The notes: generated by a model not told the origin, from the sequence alone. A stretch of DNA of 44,477 nt from Clostridia bacterium (GCA_017474205.1 JAFVID010000056.1:1-44477); one strand, 5' to 3'; counted from the first letter of the stretch, positions 1 to 8,227 are shown. A program made the numbers and translations.

Positions 1-13
1 GTGGTAAAGTAAA

Positions 14-880
14 ATGAGTGTTGCAATGTTTGGCCCTGCGGGGAATTCTATAAGTTTTACAAGTATGGGATATAAATCAAGTCTTCAGGTGCCTGAATAT
101 CTTGATAAAATGGGACTTGACTGTTTTGAATATCAATGCGGTCGAGGTGTAAATATCGGCAAAGAAAAGGCGGAAGAATTAGGCCGTCTTGCTGCCGAAA
201 GGGGGAAAAGAATGTCCCTCCACGCCCCCTACTATATCTCCCTTGCATCTTTGGAGGAGATAAAAAGGGATAATTCGGTGAATTATATTCTCCAAAGTGC
301 CCTGGCGGTTAAATATATGGGTGGCGACAGAATTGTGGTGCATCCCGGCGGACTTTCTAAAATGGCAAGAGAGGATGCCACCGCCCTTGCCTGCGAAACC
401 CTGAAAAAAGCACAAAAAGCCCTTGATGAAAACGGGCTTTCCGATATTCATATCTGCCCCGAAACAATGGGCAAGATAAACCAACTGGGTAATCTTGATG
501 AGGTTCTCACAATGTGCCTTGTGGATGAGAGATTTATCCCCTGCATTGACTTTGGTCATCTTAACTCCCGCACTTTAGGTGGCATAAAAACCGCAAGTGA
601 TTATAACGAAATATTAGATAAAATTGAAAACAAATTGGGATTTGACCGCCTTAAGGTGTTCCATTCCCATTTCTCTAAAATAGAATATACCCAAGGTGGA
701 GAAAAGCGTCATCTCACCTTTGAAGATACAGTATTTGGCCCCGATTTTGAACCCCTTGCCGAATGTGTGGCAAAAAGAGGGCTCACCCCCACCTTTATTT
801 GCGAATCGGATGGCACTCAGGCAGAGGATGCTCGTGATATGAAGCGAATGTATTTTGCCGTTAGAGGAGATAACCTATGA
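14..880 (+). CDS. Endonuclease IV-like TIM-barrel protein (AP endonuclease family 2)
   Basis: 288 aa. The sequence follows the endonuclease IV/xylose-isomerase-like TIM barrel: an opening FGPAGNS strand, SLHAPYYISLAS (compare HAPYLINLAS in Nfo), VVHPGG, ICPETMGK and CIDFGHLNS, then a HSHFSK-type metal-ligand region and a late ICESD acidic residue. Nfo enzymes cleave abasic sites with a trinuclear zinc centre, but several ligand motifs differ from classical Nfo, so the substrate is uncertain. The stop overlaps the next start by 4 nt, indicating translational coupling to the M24 peptidase. ATG 14 is preceded by only a weak SD, and an in-frame ATG at 26 is an alternative start. Confidence 0.85.
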   Translation: MSVAMFGPAGNSISFTSMGYKSSLQVPEYLDKMGLDCFEYQCGRGVNIGKEKAEELGRLAAERGKRMSLHAPYYISLASLEEIKRDNSVNYILQSALAVKYMGGDRIVVHPGGLSKMAREDATALACETLKKAQKALDENGLSDIHICPETMGKINQLGNLDEVLTMCLVDERFIPCIDFGHLNSRTLGGIKTASDYNEILDKIENKLGFDRLKVFHSHFSKIEYTQGGEKRHLTFEDTVFGPDFEPLAECVAKRGLTPTFICESDGTQAEDARDMKRMYFAVRGDNL

Positions 881-1938
881 TAAACACCATCTCAAAGGTT
901 AAGAACATCATCCCCGAAGATTTTGACGGAGTACTTATTACCAATCCCTCCGATTTGACCTATCTGTCAGATATGGTGGGTGTTGAGGGATTTATCCTTG
1001 TAACAAGGGAGAAGGCATTTCTTTATACCGACGGTCGATATATCGAAACCGCCGAAAAGACTGTGGATTTTATGGAGGTATCTCTCCTTAAAAGAGGGGT
1101 AACTCCGTTTACCGCATCGGCGGATAACAAATGTAAAAGAGTGTGTTGTCAAGGAAGTATCTCTGCATCGCAACTTTCATCCCTTAACGATAAAGGGGAT
1201 ATCTCCTTCAATATTGATGCACAGTTTGATGCAGCCCTTTCCCAAATCCGAAAGGTGAAAGGAATAAGAGAAATATCCCGAATGAAGCAGGCACAAGAGA
1301 TAACCGACCTTGCCTTTGCCCACGTGTTAAAGATAATTAACGTGGGTATGAGTGAGAGGGAACTTGCCGCCGAACTGGATTATTTTATGAGGAAGAACGG
1401 TTCCGACGGTATTGCCTTTGATACCATTGCAATATCGGGAGAAAATACGTCATTACCCCACGGAATCCCCACCGACAGAAAAATAGAGAATGGGGATTTC
1501 GTAACCATGGATTTTGGTGCCACCGTTAAGGGCGTAAAGAGTGATATGACCCGCACAGTGGCGGTTGGAAGTATTGACACCCACAAAAAAGAGATATATA
1601 ATATAGTCCTCAAAGCCCAAACCGAAACCCTGAAAGCCCTCAAAGCGGGTATGTCTTGCAAAGATGCCGACGGTATTGCCAGAGGTGTTATTGAGAAAGA
1701 TGGATACGGCGAATATTTTACCCACTCCACAGGCCACGGCGTGGGCTTTGATATTCACGAACTCCCTAATTTATCCCCTGCATCCACCGATATTTTAAGA
1801 GTAGGTAACGTGGTAACGGTGGAACCGGGAATATATCTTCCCGGAGAATTCGGTGTGCGAATTGAGGATTATGGAGTAATAACCGAAAACGGTTTTGAGA
1901 ATTTTACCAAATCGCCAAAAGAACTTATTGTTTTATAA
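877..1938 (+). CDS. M24B metallopeptidase (Xaa-Pro aminopeptidase/prolidase-like)
   Basis: 353 aa, a usual length for the short Gram-positive Xaa-Pro peptidases. Residues about 1-125 form a creatinase-like N-terminal domain. The pita-bread catalytic domain follows with all five metal ligands visible: Asp212 (MDFGA), Asp223 (SDMTRT), His287 ([10 protein letters not shown]), Glu316 (VEPGIY) and Glu330 (RIEDYG). The family removes N-terminal residues next to proline or splits X-Pro dipeptides in the cytosol, using two divalent metals. It overlaps the upstream TIM-barrel gene by 4 nt and is followed 12 nt later by the amidohydrolase, so the three are probably one transcript. It is distinct from the type I methionine aminopeptidase at 24350. 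Confidence 0.93.
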   Translation: MINTISKVKNIIPEDFDGVLITNPSDLTYLSDMVGVEGFILVTREKAFLYTDGRYIETAEKTVDFMEVSLLKRGVTPFTASADNKCKRVCCQGSISASQLSSLNDKGDISFNIDAQFDAALSQIRKVKGIREISRMKQAQEITDLAFAHVLKIINVGMSERELAAELDYFMRKNGSDGIAFDTIAISGENTSLPHGIPTDRKIENGDFVTMDFGATVKGVKSDMTRTVAVGSIDTHKKEIYNIVLKAQTETLKALKAGMSCKDADGIARGVIEKDGYGEYFTHSTGHGVGFDIHELPNLSPASTDILRVGNVVTVEPGIYLPGEFGVRIEDYGVITENGFENFTKSPKELIVL

Positions 1939-1950
1939 GGAAGGATAAAA

Positions 1951-2748
1951 ATGCAACCCATAATAGATTTTCACTGTCATATATATCCTGAAAAAATTGC
2001 GAGTAAAGCCACCGCCAACGTAGGTAGGTTTTATAGCATAGAAATGGATGAGGACGGTCGCACAGGCACCCTTGTGGAGGACGGCAACAATGCAGGTATA
2101 ACCCATTTTGTGGTATGCTCGGTGGCAACCTCTCCCGCACAGGTTACCTCTATCAATAACTTTATCGCATCCTCGGTGGCTGAGTCAAACGGTGCTATGA
2201 CCGGATTCGGTACGGTGCATCCACTTTCAGAAAATATGGATGAAGATGTGGCTCACCTTGTTTCTTTAGGACTTAAAGGAATAAAGATACATCCCGATTT
2301 TCAGCAGTTCAGATTAGATAGCGAAGAAGCCCAAAGCATATACGAAAACGCAAAAAAATATAATCTCCCGGTGCTTATCCACACAGGAGATTATAGATAC
2401 GATTATTCCAACCCCGACAGATTTATCCCCGTTTTAGAAAAGTATCCCGAGGTAACCTTTATCGGTGCTCATTTCGGCGGATGGTCTATCTGGGAGGATG
2501 CATCAAAGCAACTTTGCAAATATGAAAACCTTTTGGTTGACTGTTCATCATCCCTTTACGCCATGACGTCGGCAAAGGCAAAGGAACTTATCGACCTTTA
2601 CGGAAGCCACCGTGTGCTTTTCGGCACCGATTACCCTATGTGGAATCCTAAGGAAGAATTAGAACGCTTTTATGCGATAGATTTAACCGACGAGCAAAGG
2701 GACGATATCCTATACAACAACGCCGCAAAAATTTTAGGAATAGAATAA
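1951..2748 (+). CDS. Amidohydrolase-family metal-dependent hydrolase
   Basis: 265 aa. It opens with the metal-binding IDFHCHIYPE (HxH) on strand 1 of a TIM barrel, and continues with KGIKIHPDFQQF, LIHTGDY, FIGAHFGG and LFGTDYPMW, which carries the catalytic-type Asp. This is the amidohydrolase-related pattern (Pfam Amidohydro_2) seen in hydrolases and decarboxylases that act on small carbonyl or amide substrates; the substrate cannot be read from the sequence. An AAGGA SD lies 8-12 nt before ATG 1951. It is the last gene of the three-gene run and ends at a strong bidirectional terminator. Confidence 0.88.
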   Translation: MQPIIDFHCHIYPEKIASKATANVGRFYSIEMDEDGRTGTLVEDGNNAGITHFVVCSVATSPAQVTSINNFIASSVAESNGAMTGFGTVHPLSENMDEDVAHLVSLGLKGIKIHPDFQQFRLDSEEAQSIYENAKKYNLPVLIHTGDYRYDYSNPDRFIPVLEKYPEVTFIGAHFGGWSIWEDASKQLCKYENLLVDCSSSLYAMTSAKAKELIDLYGSHRVLFGTDYPMWNPKEELERFYAIDLTDEQRDDILYNNAAKILGIE

Positions 2749-2752
2749 TAAG

Positions 2753-2786
2753 AAAAAACCGAACTGATAAAACAGTTCGGTTTTTT
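2753..2786. terminator. Bidirectional rho-independent terminator
   Basis: A perfect stem, AAAAAACCGAACTG then six nt then CAGTTCGGTTTTTT, lies between the convergent amidohydrolase and ddh genes. It has a U-run on either strand, so it can end transcription from both sides. Confidence 0.93.
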
Positions 2787-2791
2787 ATATC

Positions 2792-3772
2792 TTACAACAA
2801 ATTTTTACGAATTTCTTCACCGCTTAAGGGACTTAAATATGCGGGGGGGACGTCAAATACGGTTTTGCATCCGCTCATACCCTCATTATTCATACGATAC
2901 GCGGCACGGGCATAAGCCACCAAAACACTTGCGGTAAATTCGGGGTTGGAATCAAGTTTGATATTATACTCAATAATGTGATTGTGTTCGCCCTTTAGTC
3001 CTGTTTTACCGCTGCGGATAACCATACCGCCGTGGGGAAGTTCAGCGTGGTTTTGTTTCATTTCATCAAGGGATATAAAGGTAACTGTGGTATCGTAATC
3101 GGCAAAATAGTTGGGCATAGTTTTAATTTCGTTTTCGATTCTCTCTAAATCCGCACCCTCTTCGGCAACCACAAAACACTCTCTTGTGTGCTTCTGGCGG
3201 GTGGTAAGGCAGGGATTAGAGCCGGAACGAACTGCAGATAATGCATCATCTACGGGAACGGTGTACTGTCTTGCATCCACAACGCCCTCAATGCGGCGGA
3301 TAGCGTCGGAATGTCCTTGACTTACGCCCTTGCCCCAGAAGGTGTAATCTTTACCATCGGGGAGAATAGCCCCTGCATACATACGGTTGAGGGAGAACAT
3401 ACCGGGGTCCCAACCCACCGATATCATAGCAATATTTCCACCCTTTTTGGCGCTATTATCTACCTTTTCAAAATGTTCGGGAATTTTAGCGTGGGTATCG
3501 AAACTATCCACAACGTTAAAAAATTCTGCATATTTTGGAGTTTGAACGGGAAGGTCGGTAGCCGAGCCACCGCAGATAATAAGCACGTCAATCTCCGACT
3601 TCATATCCATAATATTATCAATATGAACAACGGGGACACCCTCGGTAGCAAGTTTAACCGAGTCGGGATTACGACGGGAAAAAACCGCAGTAAGTTCCAT
3701 ATCATCATTTTGACGGATAGCCGCTTCAACACCGCGACCAAGGTTTCCGTAACCTAAAATTGCAATTTTCAT
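2792..3772 (-). CDS. ddh: meso-Diaminopimelate D-dehydrogenase
   Basis: 326 aa, the usual length for Ddh. The N-terminus MKIAILGYGNLGRGVE is a Rossmann dinucleotide-binding loop, followed by AVFSRR (phosphate-binding arginines favour NADP), the DVLIICGGSATDLP segment, SVGWDPGMFSLNRMY and CLTTRQKHTRECFV, all typical of Ddh. The enzyme reductively aminates L-tetrahydrodipicolinate to meso-diaminopimelate in one step, a shortcut in lysine and peptidoglycan synthesis. It is monocistronic: a consensus promoter lies about 36 nt upstream of the start, and it shares a terminator with the convergent gene. Alanine racemase nearby is also a cell-wall precursor enzyme. Confidence 0.95.
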   Translation of the reverse strand: MKIAILGYGNLGRGVEAAIRQNDDMELTAVFSRRNPDSVKLATEGVPVVHIDNIMDMKSEIDVLIICGGSATDLPVQTPKYAEFFNVVDSFDTHAKIPEHFEKVDNSAKKGGNIAMISVGWDPGMFSLNRMYAGAILPDGKDYTFWGKGVSQGHSDAIRRIEGVVDARQYTVPVDDALSAVRSGSNPCLTTRQKHTRECFVVAEEGADLERIENEIKTMPNYFADYDTTVTFISLDEMKQNHAELPHGGMVIRSGKTGLKGEHNHIIEYNIKLDSNPEFTASVLVAYARAAYRMNNEGMSGCKTVFDVPPAYLSPLSGEEIRKNLL

Positions 3773-3807
3773 AATATCACCGCTTATAAATAAACTTTAA
3801 TGAGAAA

Positions 3808-3836
3808 ATTATAATGCAATTATTTTTATATGTCAA
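3808..3836 (-). promoter_or_regulatory. Perfect sigma-A-type promoter for ddh
   Basis: On the minus strand TTGACA (3836-3831) and TATAAT (3813-3808) are separated by exactly 17 nt. The start site would be about position 3801, giving a 5' UTR of about 30 nt. Confidence 0.92.
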
Positions 3837-3865
3837 TAAATTCTCGATTTATTTAATAAAATTTT

Positions 3866-3880
3866 AATTGCAATTTTCAT
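3866..3880 (-). repeat. Upstream copy of the ddh start region (mini-ORF of 15 codons)
   Basis: The 15 nt around the ddh start codon (3758-3772, minus-strand ATGAAAATTGCAATT) recur exactly at 3866-3880. This copy also has an SD (AAGGAG, 8 nt upstream) and opens a 15-codon frame that ends at 3833 inside the -35 box of the ddh promoter. It looks like a small duplication or a relic of an older ddh start rather than a functional gene. Confidence 0.5.
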
Positions 3881-3892
3881 CTTAACATCTCC

Positions 3893-3923
3893 TTTTAGTA
3901 TACTTAAAATAAGTATACTAAAA
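3893..3923. promoter_or_regulatory. Perfect 14-bp inverted repeat, probable operator for the ribbon-helix-helix protein
   Basis: TTTTAGTATACTTA and its exact reverse complement are separated by AAA. The core TATACTTA occurs again at 3951-3958, inside a second inverted repeat AATCTTAA...TTAAGATT (3941-3948 and 3961-3968) just before the regulator's SD. Ribbon-helix-helix proteins commonly bind such AT-rich palindromes as cooperative dimers and autoregulate. The site also lies upstream of ddh, so it could act both ways. Confidence 0.6.
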
Positions 3924-3984
3924 ACATTATATCACAAAATAATCTTAAAATATACTTAAATTAAGATTTTTTGGAGATGTAAAT

Positions 3985-4167
3985 ATGAGAAATAAAAATA
4001 ATAAACATATAGGCATTGAAATTGATCCCGAACTTCATTATAAATTGCACTATATTTCAAAATATGAGGGTCGTTCAGCGAACGGTCAGATTTTGTATTT
4101 GCTTCGTAACTGCATTAAAGAATTTGAAAAAGAAAATGGAATAATATCGGTTGATATTAAGGAGTAA
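3985..4167 (+). CDS. Arc-type ribbon-helix-helix DNA-binding protein
   Basis: 60 aa. A short basic N-terminus leads into the strand HIGIEIDPELHYKL, then helix A, a turn with GRSANGQI, and helix B (LYLLRNCIKEFEKE). This is the Arc/MetJ-type ribbon-helix-helix pattern with the usual Arc-like R-S-x-N-x-x-I/V signature. The start is supported by TTGGAG 8-12 nt upstream. No toxin gene follows: a terminator comes right after the stop, so this is a solitary regulator rather than an obvious toxin-antitoxin pair. Palindromes upstream suggest self-repression. Confidence 0.78.
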   Translation: MRNKNNKHIGIEIDPELHYKLHYISKYEGRSANGQILYLLRNCIKEFEKENGIISVDIKE

Positions 4168-4190
4168 GCCAAAGGGTTTACTCCTTTTAA
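4159..4190 (+). terminator. Rho-independent terminator of the ribbon-helix-helix gene
   Basis: The stem AAGGAGTAA...TTTACTCCTT overlaps the stop codon and is followed by TTTTAATTTT. Confidence 0.75.
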
Positions 4191-4203
4191 TTTTCAAATA
4201 ATA

Positions 4204-4232
4204 TTTACAAATTGAAACTGATGTAGTATTAT
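4204..4232 (+). promoter_or_regulatory. Promoter of mrnC
   Basis: TTTACA (4204-4209), a 17-nt spacer and TATTAT (4227-4232) lie 30 nt before the mrnC start. Confidence 0.65.
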
Positions 4233-4261
4233 TACAATATATCACGAAAAGAGGATATTAT

Positions 4262-4651
4262 ATGATACTTAAAAATGCTGCCGAAAATCCAAAAGAATAC
4301 AGCCCCCTCGCCCTCGCTTTCATAGGGGACGGGGTATATAATTTAATGGTTAAGGAATACATTCTCACCGCCGCCAATCGCCCAAACGGAGATTTGCATT
4401 TAATGTCGGTAGAGAAGATAAACGCGGTTTTTCAGGCACAGGCATATAAAAAAATTGAGCCGATGCTCACCGAAAACGAAATAGCGGTATATAAAAGAGG
4501 TAGAAACGCCCACACCCCACGAGCACCAAAGAATGCCACCTTGGCGCAGTATCACGCCGCCACAGGACTTGAAGCGCTTTTTGGATATCTCTACGTTTCG
4601 GGAAACGATGACCGAATGAAAGAAATCTTTGATGTGATAATTAAGGGATAA
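4262..4651 (+). CDS. mrnC: Mini-ribonuclease 3 (Mini-III)
   Basis: 129 aa. It has the catalytic half of RNase III without a dsRNA-binding domain: YSPLALAFIGDGVYN places the catalytic Asp at residue 23, and the second conserved helix reads LEALFGYLYV. In Bacillus, Mini-III matures 23S rRNA precursors in the presence of L3, and L3 is encoded downstream in this window (13563). The GAGG SD lies about 8 nt before ATG 4262. The usual neighbour cysS is absent; alr follows 91 nt later, perhaps from its own weak promoter (TATAAT at 4697-4702, no clear -35). Confidence 0.94.
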   Translation: MILKNAAENPKEYSPLALAFIGDGVYNLMVKEYILTAANRPNGDLHLMSVEKINAVFQAQAYKKIEPMLTENEIAVYKRGRNAHTPRAPKNATLAQYHAATGLEALFGYLYVSGNDDRMKEIFDVIIKG

Positions 4652-4742
4652 AAAGCATATAAAGAAATATATAAAATGCTATTGCTTTTTTTTGAGTATA
4701 ATGATAAAATTTCAATATAAAACTATGTGAGGTACCCACACC

Positions 4743-5927
4743 GTGAAGGATAACTTTTTTCGCAGGACTTGGGCGGAAATCGACCTTTCCGCAATACGCC
4801 ACAACTATCGCTCTTTGAGAGATAAGGTGGATGCAAATTCAAATATTATCGCTGTGGTTAAGGCAGATGCCTACGGCCACGGTGTATCTAAGGTTGCATC
4901 TGCTCTTAAAGATGAGGGAGCAAACTTTTTTGCGGTATCCTGTCTTGCCGAAGCGGAGGAATTAAGGGCACTTAACATTGACTGTCCCATTCTCATTTTG
5001 GGATACACCCCCTGCGAATTTGCAAAAGACCTTTATAAAAAGGGATTTATCCAAACCGTATATAGCAAAGATTATGCCGAAGAATTATCCGCCTTTGCCA
5101 CTAAAAATGGTGTAAAGGTTTTGGCTCACGTTAAACTTGATACTGGTATGGGTCGACTTGGATTTGATATATCTTCCCCCGATTTTGAAAAGGATGTATA
5201 TTCAGTTTGTAATCTTGACGGACTTGATGTAAAGGGCGTATTTACCCACTTTCCCTCGGCAGATTTTGACGGGGATGAGGATGGAGAATATTCCGCAAAA
5301 CAATTCGAGAGTTTTGTTAATGCCGTAAATAAGGTGGAAGCACTTGGCTTCAAATTCGAAACAAAACACTGTTGCAATTCCGCAGGTTCATTAACAGTTA
5401 AGGGTGCACATCTCGACGCGGTGCGAGAGGGTATTTTGCTTTACGGACTTTATCCCTCAAAGGAAACAAGACATTTAGTATCGGTGAAACCTGCCATGTC
5501 GGTTAAGACGGTTGTATCTATGGTTAAGGAACTGAAAAAAGGTCAGTCGGTTAGTTACGGCAGAACCTTCGTTGCCGAAAAAGATATGAAAATCGCCACC
5601 GTTTGCATCGGTTATGCCGACGGATATCCCCGTTCACTCAGCAAGGGCGGATATATGTTAATAAACGGACAAAAAGCCCCCATCGTTGGCAGAATATGTA
5701 TGGACCAACTTATGCTTGACGTTACCGAAATTGAAAATGTAAAAAGGGGCAGTATTGCTACCGTGTTTGGTGAGGATAACGGTGCGTTTTTACCCGTGGA
5801 TGAAATTGCATCCCTTTGCAATACCATAAACTATGAGATAGTTTGTCTTGTAGGAAAACGTGTTCCCCGTGTGTATCTTAAAGACGGAGAAATTATCGGT
5901 GTTACTAAATACGAAGGCAAAGAATAA
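4743..5927 (+). CDS. alr: Alanine racemase (PLP-dependent)
   Basis: 394 aa with a GTG start (SD GTGAGG 8-13 nt upstream). The PLP-binding Lys40 sits in VVKADAYGHG and the second catalytic base Tyr272 in VSYGRTF. Other family landmarks are KLDTGMGRLGF, GVFTHFPSAD, IGYADGYPR and VGRICMDQLMLD. The enzyme interconverts L- and D-alanine and supplies D-Ala for peptidoglycan. The gene ends at a strong terminator that separates it from the convergent phage module. Confidence 0.97.
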   Translation: MKDNFFRRTWAEIDLSAIRHNYRSLRDKVDANSNIIAVVKADAYGHGVSKVASALKDEGANFFAVSCLAEAEELRALNIDCPILILGYTPCEFAKDLYKKGFIQTVYSKDYAEELSAFATKNGVKVLAHVKLDTGMGRLGFDISSPDFEKDVYSVCNLDGLDVKGVFTHFPSADFDGDEDGEYSAKQFESFVNAVNKVEALGFKFETKHCCNSAGSLTVKGAHLDAVREGILLYGLYPSKETRHLVSVKPAMSVKTVVSMVKELKKGQSVSYGRTFVAEKDMKIATVCIGYADGYPRSLSKGGYMLINGQKAPIVGRICMDQLMLDVTEIENVKRGSIATVFGEDNGAFLPVDEIASLCNTINYEIVCLVGKRVPRVYLKDGEIIGVTKYEGKE

Positions 5928-5944
5928 TCTTAATATAAAAATTC

Positions 5945-5979
5945 ATCCCTATCCCAAACTTTTGGGATAGGGATTTTTT
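5945..5979. terminator. Terminator between alr and the phage module
   Basis: A 14-bp stem (ATCCCTATCCCAAA / TTTGGGATAGGGAT) is followed by TTTTT on the plus strand. On the minus strand the stem is followed by GAATTTTTAT, so it can also stop the convergent phage transcript. Confidence 0.92.
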
Positions 5980-5982
5980 ATT

Positions 5983-6000
5983 TCGATATAATTATATCGA
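5983..6000. repeat. 18-bp perfect palindrome at the downstream edge of the phage module
   Basis: TCGATATAATTATATCGA is perfectly self-complementary and lies 3 bp past the stop of the last phage gene. It has no U-run on the minus strand, so it is not a terminator by itself. It could be a protein-binding site, an insertion junction or chance in AT-rich DNA. Confidence 0.5.
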
Positions 6001-6002
6001 TT

Positions 6003-6458
6003 TTATTCTGCTACTGTGTTTTCCTCTTGTTCAATACAAGTTTCTTCAACATCCGCCCAGGTTTCAAGCAACAAAGCACCTTCATCTCTGGAGAATTTAA
6101 TCTCGGTACATCCAACGCCCTTAACAACAAAACTTTTTTCTTCTTCCATAAGGTATTTACACATACGGAAAAATATATCAAAAGCGGTGAGCCCCTTTGT
6201 TCTTACGGGAACGTAAATATTAAAACACATTCTTGTTTTAGCAATGCGATTATAAAGCAAGGTTGTGTCGTCCTCGGCATAAACGGGAGAAACTCTTTGG
6301 TCGGTGAAACTTTTAACACCCACCGAAACGGTAGGATCGGGCAGAGGAGAGTTTTTAACTTTATCGGTATAACTTACAACAAAGGAAGCATCGTTAAAAG
6401 AAGAGTTGTTTGAAAATCGGGAAACAAAATAGTTGATCATTAAGCAGGGACCTGTCAT
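6003..6458 (-). CDS. Phage module protein of unknown function, possible tail-terminator or neck protein
   Basis: 151 aa, the last gene of the module. No catalytic motif, signal peptide or membrane segment is visible. The central part (TRMCFNIYVPVRTKGLTAF) looks like beta structure, and the C-terminus is acidic (VEETCIEQEENTVAE). Position after the major capsid and two small genes is where neck or tail-terminator proteins are encoded in siphovirus and myovirus genomes, so that role is inferred from order only. ATG 6458 is used; an in-frame ATG at 6440 is possible because the SD is weak. Confidence 0.65.
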   Translation of the reverse strand: MTGPCLMINYFVSRFSNNSSFNDASFVVSYTDKVKNSPLPDPTVSVGVKSFTDQRVSPVYAEDDTTLLYNRIAKTRMCFNIYVPVRTKGLTAFDIFFRMCKYLMEEEKSFVVKGVGCTEIKFSRDEGALLLETWADVEETCIEQEENTVAE

Positions 6459-6478
6459 AACACATCACATCCTCTATT

Positions 6479-6823
6479 TTAGTCGTTGAATGAACGGCGA
6501 ATAATTGCCCAGATATATAATTTTTCCTGACTTAATCTAATAACCTCAGCGTGAGTGAAGTTATAAAGTTTATCTTCAAACTTAAGACGGGAAAAAAGGT
6601 CATTATTGCATACGTCCACGTCTGCAGGGCCTAAATATAGATAATACGAGGTATCAATATATCCAATTTCGGAGTGTTTGCCATCCAAATACATTTTGTT
6701 TTTATACCGCAGTGGTTGAATAAACGCTTTATATTCGGGAGTGAAAACTTGTCCGTTTTGCGAGTATTGAACCGATGAGCCGAATTCATCAATATATTTT
6801 TTAATGATTTTTTCGCAGTTCAT
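6479..6823 (-). CDS. Putative head-tail connector/head-completion protein
   Basis: 114 aa from ATG 6823 (MNCEKIIKKYIDEFGSS), which sits right after the upstream stop (TAATATG); a longer frame from 6889 would lie inside the neighbouring gene. The middle reads YKAFIQPLRYKNKMYLDGKHSEIGY, then YYLYLGPADVDV, which resembles small beta-rich phage head-closure proteins in sequence style and size. Function is inferred mainly from position in the head module. It has no transmembrane or enzymatic motifs. Confidence 0.65.
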   Translation of the reverse strand: MNCEKIIKKYIDEFGSSVQYSQNGQVFTPEYKAFIQPLRYKNKMYLDGKHSEIGYIDTSYYLYLGPADVDVCNNDLFSRLKFEDKLYNFTHAEVIRLSQEKLYIWAIIRRSFND

Positions 6824-6824
6824 A

Positions 6825-7202
6825 TTATACCACGTCCTCTGTGCTGATAAAGTCAAAAGCATCATCGACAAAGAGATGAGAAATAGCATTTAAACTATTT
6901 TCTTTTATTTCTTTGGCAGAATTTACGGCGGCGGAAGAGTTTTTATTTACCTTAATATCTCCGGCGGAGAACGAGGCATCGCCATCCTTTGCCGCAGTGG
7001 TTAAAATATAGTGATAATAAGCATCGGCGGCAGCGGCAGCAACAATAAGCGCACCTGCGGAGGATGCATCAATATTGGGATTCAGTTTAGCCGATATTGT
7101 GGCAAGAGATACTGCGCAAAATGGTAGATATTGAGAAGCATCATCACTGCTATTAAGTCCTGCTAAAATTTTGAAATGCTCAAAAACGGAAATAATATCC
7201 AT
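6825..7202 (-). CDS. Small phage protein, possible head-tail adaptor
   Basis: 125 aa, with SD AGGTGAT 7 nt before ATG 7202 and immediately downstream of the capsid gene. The mainly helical sequence has an alanine-rich central helix (GALIVAAAAADAYYHYIL) and the segment FSAGDIKVN. Helical proteins of this size encoded straight after the major capsid commonly form the first connector ring on the portal. This role is inferred; the family is not certain. Confidence 0.62.
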   Translation of the reverse strand: MDIISVFEHFKILAGLNSSDDASQYLPFCAVSLATISAKLNPNIDASSAGALIVAAAAADAYYHYILTTAAKDGDASFSAGDIKVNKNSSAAVNSAKEIKENSLNAISHLFVDDAFDFISTEDVV

Positions 7203-7223
7203 TTTATATCACCTCGATAAAAA

Positions 7224-8207
7224 TTAAACAACGAGTCTTCGAATGGATGCGTTAAAGATTTTTGAGAAACCTACAATAGAGCTAATAGCGGCGCGTTCAA
7301 GTTGGCGATCAATAATGCGATCATAGTCAACCGATACGTCGCTGGCAATAACTCTTTCTAAAGCGTAGTTTTTGTCAAAAGCAATTAAACTTGTTCCGGT
7401 GATGTTGGTAGTACGGAAAAGTTTTGCACCAAGGGGCTTATCCAAATTGCCGGTACTTGCAAAGTTAAAACCATTAGCTGCATTTTGGAATTCAGGGAGA
7501 AGAGCAATAGCTTTAAGAGCTGCGGATGTGGCTATAATGGTGTTGAGTTTATAGGGTGCCAAGTCGTTCCAAAGGGTGAACAAATCACTATAAGTGAGAA
7601 CATCGCCTTCAGTATCATTAGCGGTGGTATCGGTATAAAGTTCCAATGTTGCATCTTTAAATTGTTGTCTTGCAATATCAGAACCAATTTGCTTAAGGGC
7701 AATAGTGAAAAGATCAAGACGTTGGAATTTAAGTGCTTCGTAAGATGCAACCAACATTCTGCCTCTCTTTTTAAGAGTTACAAGTTTATCGCTGGTTTCA
7801 ATAGAGGTTTCAGGAATAGCTTCACCTTCCTCAACCTCAAGCAATTCTTTGTCGTCGTTGCTGGTGGTGCTGATAATGCTACGATAGTCCATGCTATTGA
7901 TGTGGGTAGTTGTTGCAACAATATCATTGATAACATCATCTTCAACAATACCGGTTTTAACAGCACGAGAGATATATTCGGGGAAGAGTGCTGCAGAGTC
8001 GGTGGTAGAGAAGAATTTCTCAATTACGTCGGAATTTTTTCCTGCTACCTTAATATCGAAACGCTTTAATTGGCGTTGATAGGCATCCAAACCTTCAAGT
8101 TCGGTGCCTTTGTAGTTTTCGGAGGGGTCAATGCTTTCAAGAGCGGCGGTAATACCTCCGCGAACGTTATACATACCTTTTTCAAGTTTAATATTTTCAA
8201 AGCTCAT
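7224..8207 (-). CDS. Major capsid protein, HK97 fold
   Basis: 327 aa with a clear SD (AAGGAG, 8 nt before ATG 8207). The segments ESIDPSENYKGTELEGLDAYQ at the N-terminus, TTTHINSMDYRSI, EGEAIPETSIETS (the typical E-G-x-x-I/P strand before the P-domain), VTLKKRGRMLVASYEALKF and ATLELYTDT fit the HK97-type capsid subunit. A long N-terminal scaffolding segment is absent, consistent with a separate scaffold fused to the protease encoded just upstream. The frame is intact. Confidence 0.85.
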   Translation of the reverse strand: MSFENIKLEKGMYNVRGGITAALESIDPSENYKGTELEGLDAYQRQLKRFDIKVAGKNSDVIEKFFSTTDSAALFPEYISRAVKTGIVEDDVINDIVATTTHINSMDYRSIISTTSNDDKELLEVEEGEAIPETSIETSDKLVTLKKRGRMLVASYEALKFQRLDLFTIALKQIGSDIARQQFKDATLELYTDTTANDTEGDVLTYSDLFTLWNDLAPYKLNTIIATSAALKAIALLPEFQNAANGFNFASTGNLDKPLGAKLFRTTNITGTSLIAFDKNYALERVIASDVSVDYDRIIDRQLERAAISSIVGFSKIFNASIRRLVV

Positions 8208-8227
8208 AATAAAATCTCCTTATTTTA

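Noticed and set aside
3985-4167. Toxin-antitoxin system based on the ribbon-helix-helix protein
   Set aside because: No toxin gene on either side; a terminator follows directly and ddh is a metabolic gene.
4674-4702. Promoter for alr (TATAAT 4697-4702)
   Set aside because: No recognisable -35 at 16-18 nt; mentioned only as a weak possibility.
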